A DNA stretch of 64,000 bases from Gentiana macrophylla. Lineage: Eukaryota; Streptophyta; Magnoliopsida; Gentianales; Gentianaceae. Made by a program: the position numbers and the translations under genes. Of this stretch, positions 23,600 to 36,159 are shown piece after piece. The stretch covers positions 1 to 64,000 of the forward strand of contig JAOBSW010000803.1 in the NCBI GenBank assembly GCA_026214975.1, given 5' to 3'. The notes under the pieces are model-generated. The model was given only the letters and a program-made list of their open reading frames with translations. It did not search any database and had not been told where the DNA came from. How positions within the stretch are numbered: the stretch's first letter is position 1; each line of letters starts with the position of its first letter.

Positions 23600-25366
23600 T
23601 TTATAGTTCATTTAGTTCATGTAATAACATTATTATGATGATTAATAAAAGCACTTTGGTTATTATATATTTTGTTTATCTTTATGAATCAATTATGTTA
23701 TTGAATATATAGTAACGTCCTTAGTATTAAACTGTGACAGAGAAACCATGATGATGATTATGGTTGATGAGATCTCTAATCACTTTAACAAGTTTGATAC
23801 TTAAATGTCTCTAGTCGTATTTACTTTCAAATAGAACATTGATAGTATGAATAGACTAGCACGTATTAGATGTCTTCTATCTTATTGAAGATATGGATAG
23901 ATCTTATCTATCGAAGTGTAGTGACACTTGGACTGTACGTGGATGTGTATTAGAGAATGCGTACGTTAGACTGACTCACTTACATTAAGTGTCGCAGTAT
24001 GTGGCAGTTGTGTAATTATCCTGAGACCGGAGTCTTCATGACATCACGGTGTAGATTGTCATGCTTTGACACTATTGAGATTTTCCCTAGCCATGGGGCG
24101 ATCATGCGGTAGTGCTCGGGTATGATATTGAAGCATGCGTAGGATATATGTTTGTTCGTCCGGAAATCGCGTACCTTAATAGTAGGAGTGAATCCGAAAC
24201 GACATTCTTATAAGGAATGTCTAGCTCTCGTGAATCTTTGTAAAGTGGGAGTAATTGAGTTTTTCCGAGAGAGCATGATATCCAGATTATAAGATACGAT
24301 CGTTGATGTACTGACACTCAAGATACGTTCGTATGGATATTATTACAGTGATAGGATTCCATTTACACGGTAACTGTTTTCACATTAAAGGTAGTAGTCA
24401 TTGCTTTTGACTCTTCCGATGATTAGGGGTCACGGTGTGTTGCTAGACGCTATTCCGTGATCGATAGGTATGAAGGGCATTTTCATAATTTTGACTTTGT
24501 GTCTACGACCAACATATTCGGAAGCCTATCGGGTCACACACATAAGAAAATCTGGCCGGATTAAAATACGGTTATAGTAATAACCGAATAAGGAAAGTTT
24601 ATCTCAACTATAAAGTGTTATAGTGATTAAATTAATAGGGTGATATTTATTTATTATGAATAAATTAAATAAAAGATACTATAGTGTATATGGGGCGCAG
24701 ACTATGGTGTATATGATACACTTGGATTGTACAATTTAATTAATGGATTACCATATATTAATATTAGATATTAATTGATTTATAGAAAATAGATTTATGG
24801 TAATACGATAAAGATAGTCAATATTAGATATTGATAATATCTTGGATTTATTAAATATGAGATATTAAATTAAATGAGATAAATCAATCAAACATATTTT
24901 TCTTATTTTACTAGTAAAAAGTTTTCTTTCTCATTTATCTACTAGGAAGCTTCTCCCAATCAGATTGGGACACAGTTGGGGCGCCACTCTCCCTATATAA
25001 GAAAGGGGTTGGCTAGCTCTTTTGTACAACACAATTAGAATAGTTCAAATTTACAAAATAAACTGAGAGTTTCTTAAAGAGAGCTTTAGGGAGAGAGAAA
25101 AGACCGGTCTAGCAACCAGATTTTTCTAGTAGCTATCCAAGGAGGATTCCGGTAAGGTGCTCGTGTGGATATCGATAGAGGCCGGACACGTGGATGGCTC
25201 AAGCGCACTACTACTCTTCATCGACGGTCAAGGCGTCGATCTTATAGATCAAGCAAGGTAGTCACCGTCAACTACTTAATGTGTTTATTGTTTTAAACGT
25301 AGTCGATTTTGGGATCGGTAATCAATTTTTAAATTCCGTCGCGTCAAACTAGTTGATTTCCTAACA
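23600..25366 (+). mobile_element. LTR-like block (probable solo or 3' LTR)
   Basis: The right end reads TTTCCTAACA (TG...CA-type LTR end). A core-promoter-like CCCTATATAAGAAAGGGG occurs near 24990, followed by a transcript-leader-like purine stretch (GAGAGCTTTAGGGAGAGAGA). No tRNA-primer site follows the end, so it is not a 5' LTR with internal region. The left boundary is not resolved; 23600 is approximate. Confidence 0.45.
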
Positions 25367-25566
25367 TTTGATTTTTTTTATCATTATGTTATCTTGTACT
25401 TTTATTCCATCGTATCATTCCGTCCATTTTTCTTGATAGAATGAAAGTGGTAAAAGAAATTCATTACAATGGAATGGAAATTCATTACATTCTCTCGAAT
25501 CCAAACACGTCAAAATGATGAAATGGAAAAAAACCATTTCATTCCAGCAATCCAAACGCACCAGAA

Positions 25567-26214
25567 AAGTTGTTGGATCCCTGGCAGAACAAAAATGTTT
25601 TTGGATGAATTGATGAATAATAGGAGGCTAAATTACAATTTTCGTCCTGTAACTAGACACGTTTTGCAATTTTGGTTCTGGTTTTTCTCCGGCGATAATT
25701 TCAGTTATGTAAGTGATCTAAATAGTCTTGAAGGCCGAAAAATGCTGACTGTACATATTTTCCGGCCAAAAAAAATACCATGTCATCCCAAATTGATACG
25801 TCATCTTCCACGTCAGCACAAATTTCCACATGAGCATTTTTTTGCAAAAAATTGATACGTCATCTTTCCACGTCAGCACAAATTTCCCCATCAACGTTTT
25901 TTTTTTTTTGCAAAGAATAAAATGTTGGTAATGTGGGGAGGGGGTTTCAACCTCGAACCTAAGACTAAAAATTTAGACACTTTTTCATCCGACCTACAAC
26001 CACATACATGTTTTAAAACACATCATATCTTTTAAAGACATGTTCAGTATAAAAATATTATAGAGAATCTAATAATACAGACAATTTTATTTTATTTTTT
26101 TTAAATATATATATATATATATATACACGTGGCAATAAATTTATTGAATGTTTATTTTAAGTAATACAGGAGGTTCTTAATTTTTTATTTTTTTTTATGT
26201 ATAATATATATTGA
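25567..26214. other. AT-rich spacer with a short direct duplication
   Basis: ATTGATACGTCATCTTCCAC continuing through GTCAGCACAAATTTCC occurs twice (~25794 and ~25852). An AT microsatellite sits at about 26106-26124. Nothing coding is recognised. Confidence 0.5.
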
Positions 26215-28050
26215 CTCAAGCGCCAACCTACCTGATCAGTGTACCAAGTCACATGGTATTCGGATTCTAAGTACGCGCCGGGTCACTGACCTATCCTGCG
26301 GCGGCACACTCCGGTCGTGCTTGGAATGATGAATTACTAAGATGCGCTTTGAGGGTATGAATCTTGGGGATATGTTTCACTTGTTTTGAGCAAGTGGGAG
26401 AATGTTGTAGATATAGATATGAAGGGTGTGTTCTAAAACAATTAATCCACTTGCCTTTCGTGCAAATGGGAGATTGTTAGGTGTAGTGCCCGAAAGACAA
26501 TTATCTAATTGTGTTTATGACAGAATTAATTATTCATCTTATTATATGTATGTATGCTTATAATTAAGACACAACCGAAAACCCTAAGTACCTCGTTTAT
26601 GTAATCACATAACTTTCGATTGTATGGCTATACACAAGAGGATTGAGTTAGTGAGATGTACTTAAAATTAACTTAGTCCCAGAAGCGTTTATTAACTGAG
26701 CACGGGTCTCAAGATTAATTTGCTAATAATACACCAGAACACTTTAGGTGTGACAATCTTATCCGGATTGTCGGTAATAGAAGTACTAGTGGGGCATTTA
26801 TATATGATGATAATCATATATAATTTGGACCGATTTGATTTGAGTTCTCGATATAATTCCGTAATCGAGAAGTCTTATCGAATAACAAGATGATCATATA
26901 TGGATTAATCTCAATCTGAGGTGATCACGTAAGACTCGCTTAGACTAGGGTAGGGTTTGATGTGTTAGTAAGGAACTAAGGATCACTTCGTAGTATGTGA
27001 TCTAACACTTCTCGTTGGCTCTATTCTAGGATGAGTGAGTAGTCTGTGCTATCACAGATATGGAATCCATTCCTTCCATCGGGAAGTAGATGCAGACAGC
27101 CTCTTATTTGTTAACCCCAAAGCGATCGATGGGCCCAGTTCATATTATATTAGTTATGAACTAATTGATCACAAGGGGGTTAATGGTAAATAGGATAAGA
27201 TGTTTCGAGAATGATCTACGGAGATATCCCAAATCGAAATGAACAGTCTATGGAGGATTTATCCGTATGTAATTATTATATCAGTGGACACCTTATAACT
27301 CATAGTTAAGTGTAAGTTTATATTTATATTCGGCAGAGTTTAGTTTCGGGTTTATGGTGGTGTAATCCCAGAATTAATAGATTGAATATTATTGTTCGGT
27401 CAGACGAATAATTTTATTCAATTTATTGTAAACTATCGAATATGGGCCCATTGGCCCCGACGCGTAATCTTCCTAATATAATATACGTTTTCTTGTCGTT
27501 TCACCTCAATTATAATTAAATAGTTGGATTGGACTATTTAATCGATATGCAGATTAATTGTTTAGTTGGACTAGATAATTAAATACATGAAAAAGAAATT
27601 TTTAGTGAGTGACTTACTAACGCATGTGTAAAATGCGTGTGGCCCTTATTTCTAGGGTTTTGGGCGCATTTTGTAAGTATTAATTAATTGTTGAGAAATT
27701 AGTTTTCTTAGATAATTATTTAATATATGATTCAATCATTTATTTGTTAAGTCATAAATCATGAAATATTAGATAATAATATTATTTATCCTAGTTTGTT
27801 TGGGATATATATTATATTTATCTTATATTTAAATTAAGGATTAATTTAATAATTATCTTTTAATTATTAAATCTTTGGAGGACAAGGATTACTCTCCTAT
27901 ACAAAGAGAGTTCTCCCAATCCTTTTGTAACACATTATTTTCGAAATATTGGGAAGTATCAAGGCTTAGAATTTTCGGCCTTGGGTACTTTGGGTTCGAG
28001 TTTGGAAAACTTCGGGTTTTCTTAGGTAGCATATCGAGGAGGTTGATGAC
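26215..28050 (+). mobile_element. 3' fragment of a non-coding LTR family (same family as 43348)
   Basis: Purine tract CAAATGGGAGAT (26463-26474) is followed by an LTR starting TGTTAG at 26475. The LTR matches the LTR at 43348-45160 block by block (GTGTAGTGCCCGAAAGACAATT, CTAAGTACCTCGTTTATGTA, AGCGATCGAT) until ~28050, where similarity stops. The internal remnant upstream (CGGGTCACTGACCT at ~26279) also matches the other copy (~46886). It is a 3'-terminal piece with a truncated or replaced LTR right part. A second purine tract, CAAGTGGGAGAATGTTG, lies at 26391. Confidence 0.7.
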
Positions 28051-29148
28051 GTAGATCAAGTGAAATTAAAATACTTGACCACTATAAACCAATACTAGCA
28101 AGAGGACTAAGTCATCTGAGTATAAATTATAGCGAATCAAGTCGATCATGAGGAACCAAATTGTGGGTCATTCTATAAATGATTAATTAAGCATGTCAAG
28201 CACATAAAAACGGTCTATGACCAACAAAGAACAAGAAAAGATAAATTGACACGACTCGACACAACTCAAACAAATACAACATAATTAACCTCCCCAATTA
28301 TTACATTATCGTTTGGATCAGAGATTATATATAATTAAACTAGACTCACTAACTATTAATCCGATTATATCTTTTTTTATTGGCTACGGAGTCATCCCCT
28401 AAACTAGATCTAGCTCGGGTAGGCCATCTAGATCACTATGCTACATCACGTGACTTCGCTTTTTAGGCCTCCATCTCATATGGCTCATGCACGCTTACAA
28501 AACTAGGGATGCCGATATTAACCGTATTCCTCGCCTAGGCAACATTCCAGTGATTAGGTGTACTTCCTAAGCGATCGCATCGGTCTCCGCCCCATTAACA
28601 CTAACTTTTAGGTATCATGTTAATCTACGATTTCGACGATAATCAGTCGCAGCGCAATCCCCTAATATAACACAGATCTAGATCTCGCTGAAAGTCCCGA
28701 AAGATCAATTCATGAGCCGACCTAGGAGTATTATATTGGTATTTCCTCACTACACGTTTTAATTAAAACAGACGAGCAACGTAGCCGTAGCCATACCAAC
28801 TAAGATAAGAAATTCTAAATGGACAATCACACCATAAAGACGTGGCTAGACCGACTCGGCGAAAAACTAAATCTTAGCGTTTCTCTATACTTATCGGATA
28901 AAATAGAAGCTCATAAAGTAATTATATATACCCACTAGAAACACGATTATTAATCAAAATAAAATCATACATAGATCACAAAACATAGACGTGAGCGTGT
29001 GGATCCTTATAGACGAGGAGTCCCCACTGCCTCACGTCATAATCCTAGATCTACATCATTTAACTAAGAAATAACAATCTCAAACGATAAATAATAATTG
29101 GGGGAATTAATTATAAAAACTAAGAGAAAACAAATACAAGAACTTACA
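28051..29148. other. Unassigned repeat-like DNA
   Basis: No coding frame on either strand. It may be untranslated internal or LTR DNA of the element to the right, but I found no LTR termini or primer site. Confidence 0.35.
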
Positions 29149-31874
29149 TAATTGAAGAACTTGTAAAAAACTGCTCTGAGAATGAGAACGATTTGCAAAA
29201 CCATAGATTTTTGGAAGGTAAGAACTTAATTGCTTCATGGCCAAGAATGAGTAAGCTATTGATCAATAAATTTTTGCACACCTCATGTTTGACATATTTT
29301 TACAAACAAGAGAATGAGAACGACGAGAAGCACGTTAATTGTTCGATGAAATTTCCCAACCAATGTGGCAAGCAGGAAAATGAAGAACTAGTGATGTATT
29401 CTATGGTTGATAGTTTTGCTCATATCCAGAGTTCGATAGAATGCCCCTTACAATCTGTCGGGTACAAATAGTGTGAGAAGAGTTTGTGTAACCATCCTGA
29501 TGAATTGAGAATGATGGGTGGAGTGATTTGTGAACCAATCCCTGAGCCTATGCCACTTGTTTTGACATGTGAAGATTCAAAAGAAACTGTTTTAGAAGCT
29601 TCTGCCACACAGTTTAAGGACGCGGAACAAACCAGTCTTGACAAAAAAACTGATCACTACATGTTGGAAGAACCTCACGGAGAAATTCCCGTTGTCCAAT
29701 CACCCAAGCCAATAGATCATCGTGTGGATGATGTTTCGGAGGACAGAAATGACTCAAGTGATGTACGTAAATGTGATATGCATGGAGAAAATGATCAAGA
29801 ACTTGTGAAATTGAAGTTGGAACACAAATTAACTCCTATAAATGAGGCTACTTCAATGAGAACTCTTGAGTTGATGAATGTACCTGGCATAACACGAGAG
29901 CTGCACATGAAGTCATCTAATGATTGGAGCATTTCAACGACTAAGAATTCTACTATTACACATTCTCGAATGGTTGAGCAAAGAGAACATGAGGAGCTGA
30001 AGGACATAAATGCTATTTTCCCTAAATCTGCCCTTGTCGACAATCACACAATCCTATTGGCGACCAAGCCATATTTATCTATAGTTGATCTAAGGACAAG
30101 GATTTTATTGAGTGTCGGCGTCTCGAAGATGCATATCGTCTTACTTCTCGGTGAGTGTATGGTTTACAAATATCTTGTTCTTGAAGGTACATTGTTCTTG
30201 TTCGATCCAGGTGGTAGCCATATTGCTCAGAAATCTAGGAACCACATTTTTTGTTTTCCATGCATCCTGAAATATTTAATGACGGGTGAAGATGATAATA
30301 CAATTGGATACGAAAAAGGGTGTTCTTTATGTTTCAGGATGGTGTCTTCCAATAATTGGCATACAATCAGCATCGAAAGTGTTAAGCAACACTCTGTTGG
30401 CGACTCAATTGTGTTTATGCTGCTGGCCCATAAAAGAGAATCATTTGTTTTGTCACTTAGAAACAATGATAGCTCAAATATTGATGATCAATTCAAGGAT
30501 ATGTTCTCAAACTTCACATTTGCTTCTGTGGGCATGGAACAAAGTAACCAACCAAAGCCATCTACAACAAAGGTATCCAGTTGGGACTTAGATGAAGCGG
30601 ACGTGTTCTTGTTTGATCCGGGTGGATGCATTCGTTCATCTGTCGGTTGGCGCATCAAAAATTATTTATTATCTTGTTCCAAGAAATTTGCAGGAAATAT
30701 AAGCAGCACAATAATATTCACTTCACATTTAGATGGCGTCATTAACAAGTTTGTGGGTTAAGAAGATTATTCCATTGTTAAGACGAGGACACAATCCGGA
30801 GTGACACGATCCTTTTCACCGCTTCCAATCAACCATATTACTTTGGGCCTGTTTATTCCCTTTCTATATGCTGGTGTGGTTCATGATAAGGTACTGATAG
30901 ACATGGTCCTTATTCGGGGAAGTATTACAACTCTTGAAAAGGAATTAGTTTTATGGTCATTTCTGTTGAGAATGGTTCCCTTACGGGATTATATAGATGA
31001 GGACGCCACAAATTGTAGGAGCACCTCTGAGTTGTCCACACATCGATCATCTAAAATCGTTTTTGACATGGCCCAAGAGACTGAATGGGTGACCACTGTA
31101 ACCAACACATCCGATAAAATTCACTCTTACTGGCTACGTCAATGTCTTGGTAATCTGCTACAAAAGGTTCATGATAAGAGTTTTATGTGTGTTGACATGG
31201 ATTTGAGGTATAATCAAGCTAATACCTTATGGGTAAATAATCTTCTTAGCTTGACAAAGGCCCTGGGGTTGGTTATGACAGCTTCCCTTGTTCATTATAT
31301 GAAACACTTGAGGAATATTTTCATCAACAAATGGCTGCATGTTTTATACCAGTGGTTGTACATACAACATAGCTTGGAAGAAGTGACAAAAACGATTCTG
31401 AGCTAGGCATATCTCATTCATGCTACACTTTTGGTAAAGGAACATATGATGTTTGAACATGTTGACTATGATGGTAATATTCTCTTGTTCATGCGGAAAG
31501 GTCCTATTCCTGAGTACCATAACCGGAAGGGTCACAAGCCTACATTAGTGAGTTTTTCTATCGGTGATAAGCTCTTACTTGTATCAAGGAGTGAAAGACA
31601 TGTTGCGGTTACTATACACGAAAACATGGATCTCAGAAGTGAGGTTGAATCTGACATGATTTGGATGACCTGGTCATTCAAGGGTGTATATGTTTCATGG
31701 TGCAATCTTCAAACGGATACCGGTCTCAATCTAACTCGTGGACGAGTTATTCTAAGCGGCGGATGGAATGATGAGAACAACGCTAATATAAGAAGGAAGA
31801 TCATCATGGTAGAGATAAGTGTTATAATTGGTGCACATGTGAATACTTTGTGCAAGAATGAACAATTAATATAA
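29149..31874 (+). pseudogene. Single-frame broken ORF (~900 codons), retroelement-associated
   Basis: One reading frame stays coding-like for ~2.7 kb, broken only by in-frame stops at 29469 (TAG), 30759 (TAA) and 31404 (TAG), and ends with TAA at 31872. There is no frameshift. The open pieces are 29149-29468, 29472-30758, 30762-31403 and 31407-31871. I recognise no protease, reverse transcriptase or integrase. LFDPGG occurs twice (GTLFLFDPGG ~30200, VFLFDPGG ~30605), suggesting an internal duplication. The last ~30 residues (LNLTRGRVILSGGWNDE) resemble the tail after the chromodomain region of Gypsy polyproteins (NLEDKV...G.ND). A purine tract and LTR follow immediately. It may be an extra ORF of a Gypsy element or a captured gene. 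Function unknown. Confidence 0.45.
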
Positions 31875-31995
31875 AGTGTCTTTGAGATTGTTTCACAAGG
31901 TGGTGAATGGACTTGATCCGCCGATGGATCTTGTTGGTGCTTGGGAGGCTTCAAGGTGGATTCCTACGAGTTTGCTCGTGGACGACCTTTCGAGT

Positions 31996-32270
31996 AGGGG
32001 GGATGGACTGATGTAGGGACATCTTAATTAGTTGTACCTATATTATCGTATTAATTGGTGGGTAGTCTTTTGGGCTTTATTAAGTGTAGGGTTTTAACCT
32101 AAATGGACTCTTTAACCTATAAATAGCCGAAGTCCTTAGTTGGTAGGGCAGATTATGTAATCATTTATCCTCTTTAGAGTGAAATTATTGATGAGCTTGG
32201 ATTAGCTCTTGTGTTGTCTCTTTTATCATAATGCATTCTCCATTATTACCATTATCATTTCTTAAAAATC
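31996..32270 (+). mobile_element. Polypurine tract and probable short 3' LTR
   Basis: GAGTAGGGGGGATGGA (31995-32010) is a good polypurine tract. The following DNA begins TGATGTAGGGACATC and contains a TATA-box-like CTATAAATAG (~32118). It runs to roughly 32260, where TTATCA is a possible terminus. No second LTR copy is visible in the window. Confidence 0.45.
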
Positions 32271-33551
32271 AGGGGATGATGTTCGCTGTCCATTTATTAT
32301 TTCTTAAAAATTCTCCAATTTTGAATGGTGCCTTAAGTGGCACTTATAAGTAAATTAACGTTCCAAATAAATGGTTTTCTTATGTTTTAGATTCTGAAGG
32401 ATGGGGTTGTCTGTTGTGTATGTACCATATTCTTATGGGTTTGCTATAATTTTGCTCACCGTGATCATTAAAGCTTTCAATTTTCCTTCGACCAAGAAGC
32501 AAGTCAGCTGACATTGGCAGTTGTCTCTTTATATTCTCTGTCAATCTTCTCTGTTTACCAAAGAAACCTTTTTAATGTTGGCAGGTCCTTTTTGATGACG
32601 CTTAAAGCACTCATGTTATTTGAGGACCGATCATCTGCAAGGCATTTGATTGGATGCACCTAAAAGTTTATTGTCAAAGATTATTTGATTGTTGTGATTC
32701 TGGTGATCATTTGTTATTCCCAACCTGCTTTTACTGAAACAAAGAATATCCTCGATGTGTTCTTGATTGACTTGTTCGAAAATAGAAAAATACTTTTGAC
32801 TGATTAAGGCTAACATTTTATTCAAGAAAAAATGAAGAAAGCTTCGGGTTGTTTGTAGCATCTCTTAAGCATCCATCTCATTTTTAATCAAAGGAAGCTC
32901 CTCTTAAGGAATGCTATATGGAAATAGTGCATGCCCTCTGATGATTTGCGGAATGTTCATTTGAGGCCAAAATTTAACATCAATTCTCAACTCTTCGATT
33001 TTTGTTGTAATAAGCCAGGTGGTTTGGTGTACATAGATGCACAGTTCAACAATGGATAAAAAAGACTGGTGAAACATCTACAGCTGGAATCTGAAAGCAA
33101 AACTGGTGTTGAATGCTCTCGCAAATTTAAGTGGTTGTCCCCCGACACGAACTCCAGCCGAATGAAGAAATTGAAGCTCAAATATCCACAAAGAAATTGA
33201 TGATTGACACTAAATGCTTTTGTATGAATTTTGTTAGCAAAATGTGGCTTTTAGTTTGTACCTTTAATCTCTAAACCTAAAAGTACCTCTCTCCGTTTGT
33301 CTATGCACGTTAAGGTAGCATTTATTTTGGTTGTGTAAATTAAGGTCTGCTATGTAAAACTAAGCCTAACATTTGTTGTACCTATGTAATTGGGGTTTCC
33401 TAGTAAGTTTATATATGCATAACTAGAGGAAGAATAATATGGTATATTTGTTAAACGAAATGCATCATCTCCCACACTCTAATGGTAAATAAAATACAAT
33501 TTGCTGCATAGATAAGAAATATTACTCATGCAGACGATAAGTGAGGGCCAA
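32271..33551. other. Probable Helitron body, no recognised gene
   Basis: No protein family recognised on either strand; frames are short. Because a Helitron-type 3' end lies at 33581, at least part of this stretch is probably Helitron cargo. The 5' TC end was not located. Confidence 0.35.
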
Positions 33552-33581
33552 ACCGTGCAACGCATGGTGCACCCCTACTAG
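33552..33581 (+). mobile_element. Helitron 3' terminus
   Basis: Hairpin ACCGTGC-AAC-GCATGGT (33552-33568, one G:T pair) is followed 13 nt later by CTAG, and then T. This is the canonical Helitron 3' arrangement (hairpin just before CTRR, insertion between A and T). The base after the end starts the dispersed repeat TATCTATTAAATGC, whose other copy near 2097 is preceded by CTTA. The empty site would thus have been A/T. Confidence 0.65.
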
Positions 33582-33690
33582 TATCTATTAAATGCAAGGA
33601 GGGTGAGTCATGTAGATCGTGAGATTCCACCATAATTTTTCCTAATAATCTATGTATTTTTCTTCCATAGAAAGACAATAGAATTAAATG
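33582..33690 (-). repeat. Dispersed repeat, inverted copy of 1990-2097
   Basis: Reverse-complement match over about 108 bp with a few substitutions. See the entry at 1990. Confidence 0.75.
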
Positions 33691-33848
33691 ATGCTTTGGT
33701 ACTTAAACTATTAAGCATCCAAAACAAGCACAAGATTTAAAAAAATAAACCTTCCCTACATCTTTACACTTGTCGGCCCAAAACAAAACTATGTTTCCAC
33801 CTCTCTGTAAATAAGTACAAGATAGTTTTATTCTCTTTGATTAAAACC
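33691..33848. other. Short spacer before the LTR element
   Basis: AT-rich; nothing recognised. Confidence 0.4.
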
Positions 33849-33853
33849 ATTGT

Positions 33854-36159
33854 TGTAACGCCCCGCTCCGGGATACCGAGCCCTTATCCAGAAGAGAAAC
33901 GTTCGGCGCGTATAGCATTAAATAAATCTAATATTATACGCAAGCCTCTACGTCGTCGTATCAAATAAAAGCAAACGGAAGCTAAAAAGACTCGGGTAAA
34001 AACATAAAAGCTACTATGAATAGAGATTAACCATGCTAAAGATGGATAGTTAAGATTACAACGATTAAAAACCCAAAGACTTATACAATACGATGCCTTA
34101 AAAGTAGAAGTACAACAAATCTAAGAGAATAAATACAACTAGTCTAGTACAACCTTTACAAAGAAAATATTCTAGAAGCTTCGTCAAGACTTTAAGTCTT
34201 CAAAAGCCGCCGTCTACACTTGACCAACCTGTTCGTCTTCTCACCCCACAATGCACACAAAAGAAAATGCAAAGGAGGTAAGTACAAAGTACTTAGTAAA
34301 AGTGAGAAGCTATGACAACAATTAAGATTTATAAAGAAAAGATATTTAGAAGTGTAGTTGTCTATGTATGACCGACTCAATCTAGGGTTCATTTCATGTC
34401 CATCAACATGACTGACTAAACGTTTCTACTTAACTTATCTATGTTACAACCGCACTCAAGAGACACTACGCTGATGTATATCCACCGGGAGATATCGATT
34501 GCGACATATTAGTGGATCACACCAATATCCACGGAGGCTTGACTAGGTAGGCTCGATAGTACGCACACCTCGGCGGAGTCCCTCCGTACTTAGGGTTTTG
34601 TTGACCTACGGAGTTCTTCCACCTTCAGAGGTAGCACACACATCGCGATATAGACTGGTGCCTATCCAAGAGAGACATGTTGTTTAATCTTTAGTAGTCA
34701 AGTACGTGTTTTATTAGGATGATTAACTAACCACCTAAGTGTTTTCAATTAATCTCCCTCACAAATGCTACTCTCTTCCTAGACCACTAGACACGGACAA
34801 GGCCTAGCAATTACACAGACATTGATGAATACTAATTCATCAAAGCACAAGCCTATCATGCTCTTCCGACGGATCCAAACTTCAACTCCCTTTAAGAGTA
34901 CATTCGGTGTTTTAACTGAACGAATCAGAAGCTCAATTCAGGCTTGCTTATGTTATCCAATATTACCATATCATAAATTAAGGTTTAAAAGCAGTTATAA
35001 CATGATTATGAAACCCGAAACCAAACTAGAATGATAAAACCGTACAGCCATGGCAAAAACAGGCCAGGCGCCCGTTTGAACCCTATGGGCGCCCGTCCAC
35101 TAAACCTCAGACGTCCGTCTGCATCAAAAGCGACTACATCACGAATCAAAAATCTCACCTCAGGCGCACTCGCCTATTTTGACGCCCGTCCAGGCTCTTT
35201 AGGGTCTCGGACGCCCGTCCACCTATTGCAGGCGCCCGTCCGCCTGGGTTTTTCCCAAAATGCTAAGATCGTCAAACTCGATTTCTGAACCGTTTCTAAC
35301 CTAATTAACATCAAATTAAACACAGTAAAACATAGATAATCATAGTTGAACATTCCAAAACATCTACGATCCTTTGATCAACGAAAAGACACATCTTTCT
35401 ATCATCTAAACACCTTAAGACTTGATCTAAACCTTATAAACGATAATTGGAATCATAGGAAGAGCCTCTTACCTTATTTGCTTGCAAAGCGGCGACAAAG
35501 AAACACCAAGCAAGCTGCAACAAGCTGTTGATCCTCAATCCCAAAACCTATGTGATCAACAAGAAACCTTAAAATCATATTTCTTTGCAGAAAAACGAAA
35601 CAGAAACAACCTGTAAAACTGAAGATTACCTGGGTTTACTGCTGTGAAACTATTTTTAGATTATTCTACGCTTCAAGATGATCGTTTCGACTACTCATGG
35701 CTGTGAAACAGAGCTACGGATTACAAGATATGAATTTTTCAAGAATTGAACTCTACGAATACCGAAAACTAGGGCTAAATAGAAAACTTACGAAATCGAG
35801 AGATGTTATCTTCCAAAGTTGCGTCTCATCGTGCTGATCACCTTTCTCTCTTGCGGCATCTTGATCAGATGAACGGATTGATCACACGGTTCTTCCTTTT
35901 ATTTCGTTTCTTCTTCTGCGTTGCTATGTTGTGCCGCCGTTCCTTCTCTCTTTTTTTCAGAAATTGCGTGTGTAACTAATAATGAATTAGTTTGGGGATT
36001 ATTCCCTTTTATAGCCATTTAATTAAACCCATTAATTAAATAACTAAATCCTTTTAATTAAATCCTTTTTAATTAAATAAATAGGATAAATAATAATTAG
36101 GTCATAGTAAGTACGCCTAATGACTAATTTACCCTTTTCTGAAAAGTCGGGATGTTACA
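33854..36159 (-). repeat. Left (3') LTR of the 33.9-42.3 kb element
   Basis: On the minus strand it starts TGTAACATCCCGAC at 36159 and ends GGGGCGTTACA at 33854. Mostly C/T-type substitutions and small indels separate it from the right LTR. It contains the GACGCCCGTCC cluster at 35064-35248. Confidence 0.9.
35064..35248. repeat. GC-rich GACGCCCGTCC direct repeats in the LTR
   Basis: About seven copies of [G/A]GCGCCCGT(CC)/GACGCCCGTCC in 185 bp (GGCGCCCGTTTGA, GGGCGCCCGTCCAC, GACGTCCGTC, GACGCCCGTCCAG, GGACGCCCGTCCAC, GGCGCCCGTCCGCC) in otherwise AT-rich DNA. The same cluster is in the other LTR. Confidence 0.8.

Larger units (their letters stand above)
22239..25562. mobile_element. Terminal-inverted-repeat element with nested DNA
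   Basis: Left end GGTGTGTTAGATTGCT followed by CGAATG. Right end in reverse complement GGTGCGTTTGGATTGCTGG, then AATG. The inverted similarity continues through GAATGAAATGAAATG blocks to GATACGATGG (left ~22365, right ~25408), so the arms are ~140-155 bp. No target duplication is visible (ACTTGAAT left, AGAAAAGT right). Inside are a GGT minisatellite, an unrecognised segment and an LTR-like block. The arms could also be two independent MITE remnants. Confidence 0.5.

Noticed and set aside
35031..35288. 85-codon + frame with Arg/Pro-rich sequence
   Set aside because: Lies over the GACGCCCGTCC repeats of an LTR; the other LTR does not preserve the frame.
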